Positions 63,766-64,000 of a DNA stretch of 64,000 nucleotides are shown here, piece by piece. The position numbers and the translations under genes are program-made. Each line of letters begins with the position of its first letter. Position 1 is the stretch's first letter. This DNA is from Vespa crabro (taxonomy: Eukaryota > Arthropoda > Insecta > Hymenoptera > Vespidae): NCBI RefSeq assembly GCF_910589235.1, contig NC_060971.1:5414826-5478825 (forward strand). The letters run 5' to 3'. Under the pieces are notes generated by a model. It was not told the DNA's origin, did not search any database, and saw only the letters and a program-made list of their open reading frames with translations.

Positions 63766-64000
63766 GAAGTGTAGTTAAGTATAGTTAAGTACAATTCACA
63801 ATAGAACGAATTTTATATCGTTTATCTCGCTCATTGTAACGTCATAAAATCAAGACGAGAGAGTTAGAGTCGGATTGTATCGGCATTAGAAGGGACGAGT
63901 AGACTAATTACGTAGGAAAGGAATATAACTTATTATGGGAAATAAAAGGTGGAAAAAACAAATACATCGTTTCGAAAATGATGGGTTTTAATTGATCGTT

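Larger units (their letters stand above)
55461..64000. other. Long non-coding stretch to window end
   Basis: No supported gene. Repeats include GA 55971-56017, CT 56392, GA 56741, GTA 57421, GA 57805-57861, poly-T near 59880-59901, CT 60590-60625, GA 61013, CT 63063 and CT 63711-63762. Unique, balanced islands lie at 56090-56350, 57480-57780, 58800-59020, 59500-59860, 60120-60590, 61080-61200, 61880-62110, 62740-63060 and 63440-63650. Open frames at 59604-59861, 60355-60651 and 60682-60936 lack splice support and overlap frames of other phase. Confidence 0.55.

Overview
The window looks like non-coding DNA from an insect nuclear genome, most likely a hymenopteran (bee, wasp or ant). This is inference from composition. 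The background is AT-rich, yet CpG-containing words such as TCGA, ACGT and TTCG are common. Simple-sequence repeats are extremely dense: by eye, about sixty GA/CT dinucleotide tracts of roughly 18-66 bp, about a dozen TA tracts, two long TTCG arrays, and many GTC, GAA and AAC tracts. There are no operons, ribosome binding sites or compact coding sequences. The sequence reads as long introns or intergenic DNA around, at most, a few small exons.

No protein could be recognised by homology, and no gene symbol is assigned. The best exon candidates rest on splice signals plus open frame. They are: a short exon at 2616-2721 with good splice signals on both sides and a stop in every frame; a possible first exon ending at 3202 in an ATG directly followed by GTGAGT; an exon at 8294-8558 behind a long pyrimidine tract; and an open, GC-richer block at 42100-42432, the best coding candidate. 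Weaker open islands lie at 21487-21655, 35327-35605 (minus) and 45322-45636. If the plus-strand candidates belong to one gene, the window would be mostly its large introns, but nothing in the sequence proves this.

The only clear mobile-element signal is at 54709-55460. A tRNA-sized module keeps both Pol III promoter boxes and a CAT anticodon loop, but its stems no longer pair. It is followed by AT-rich sequence with a diverged tandem duplication of about 140 bp and a 12-bp inverted word repeated in a similar setting. This fits a decayed SINE next to, or part of, another transposon remnant.

The rest is microsatellites, several perfect palindromes (notably a 16-bp CACGTG-centred one at 6572 and overlapping ATCGAT-centred ones at 36260), two G-quadruplex motifs, two alternating purine-pyrimidine tracts, and non-repetitive GC-richer islands that could be enhancers. 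No rRNA, intact tRNA, CRISPR array, virus-like gene or new defence or metabolic system was found. Nearly all long open frames are translations of simple repeats.
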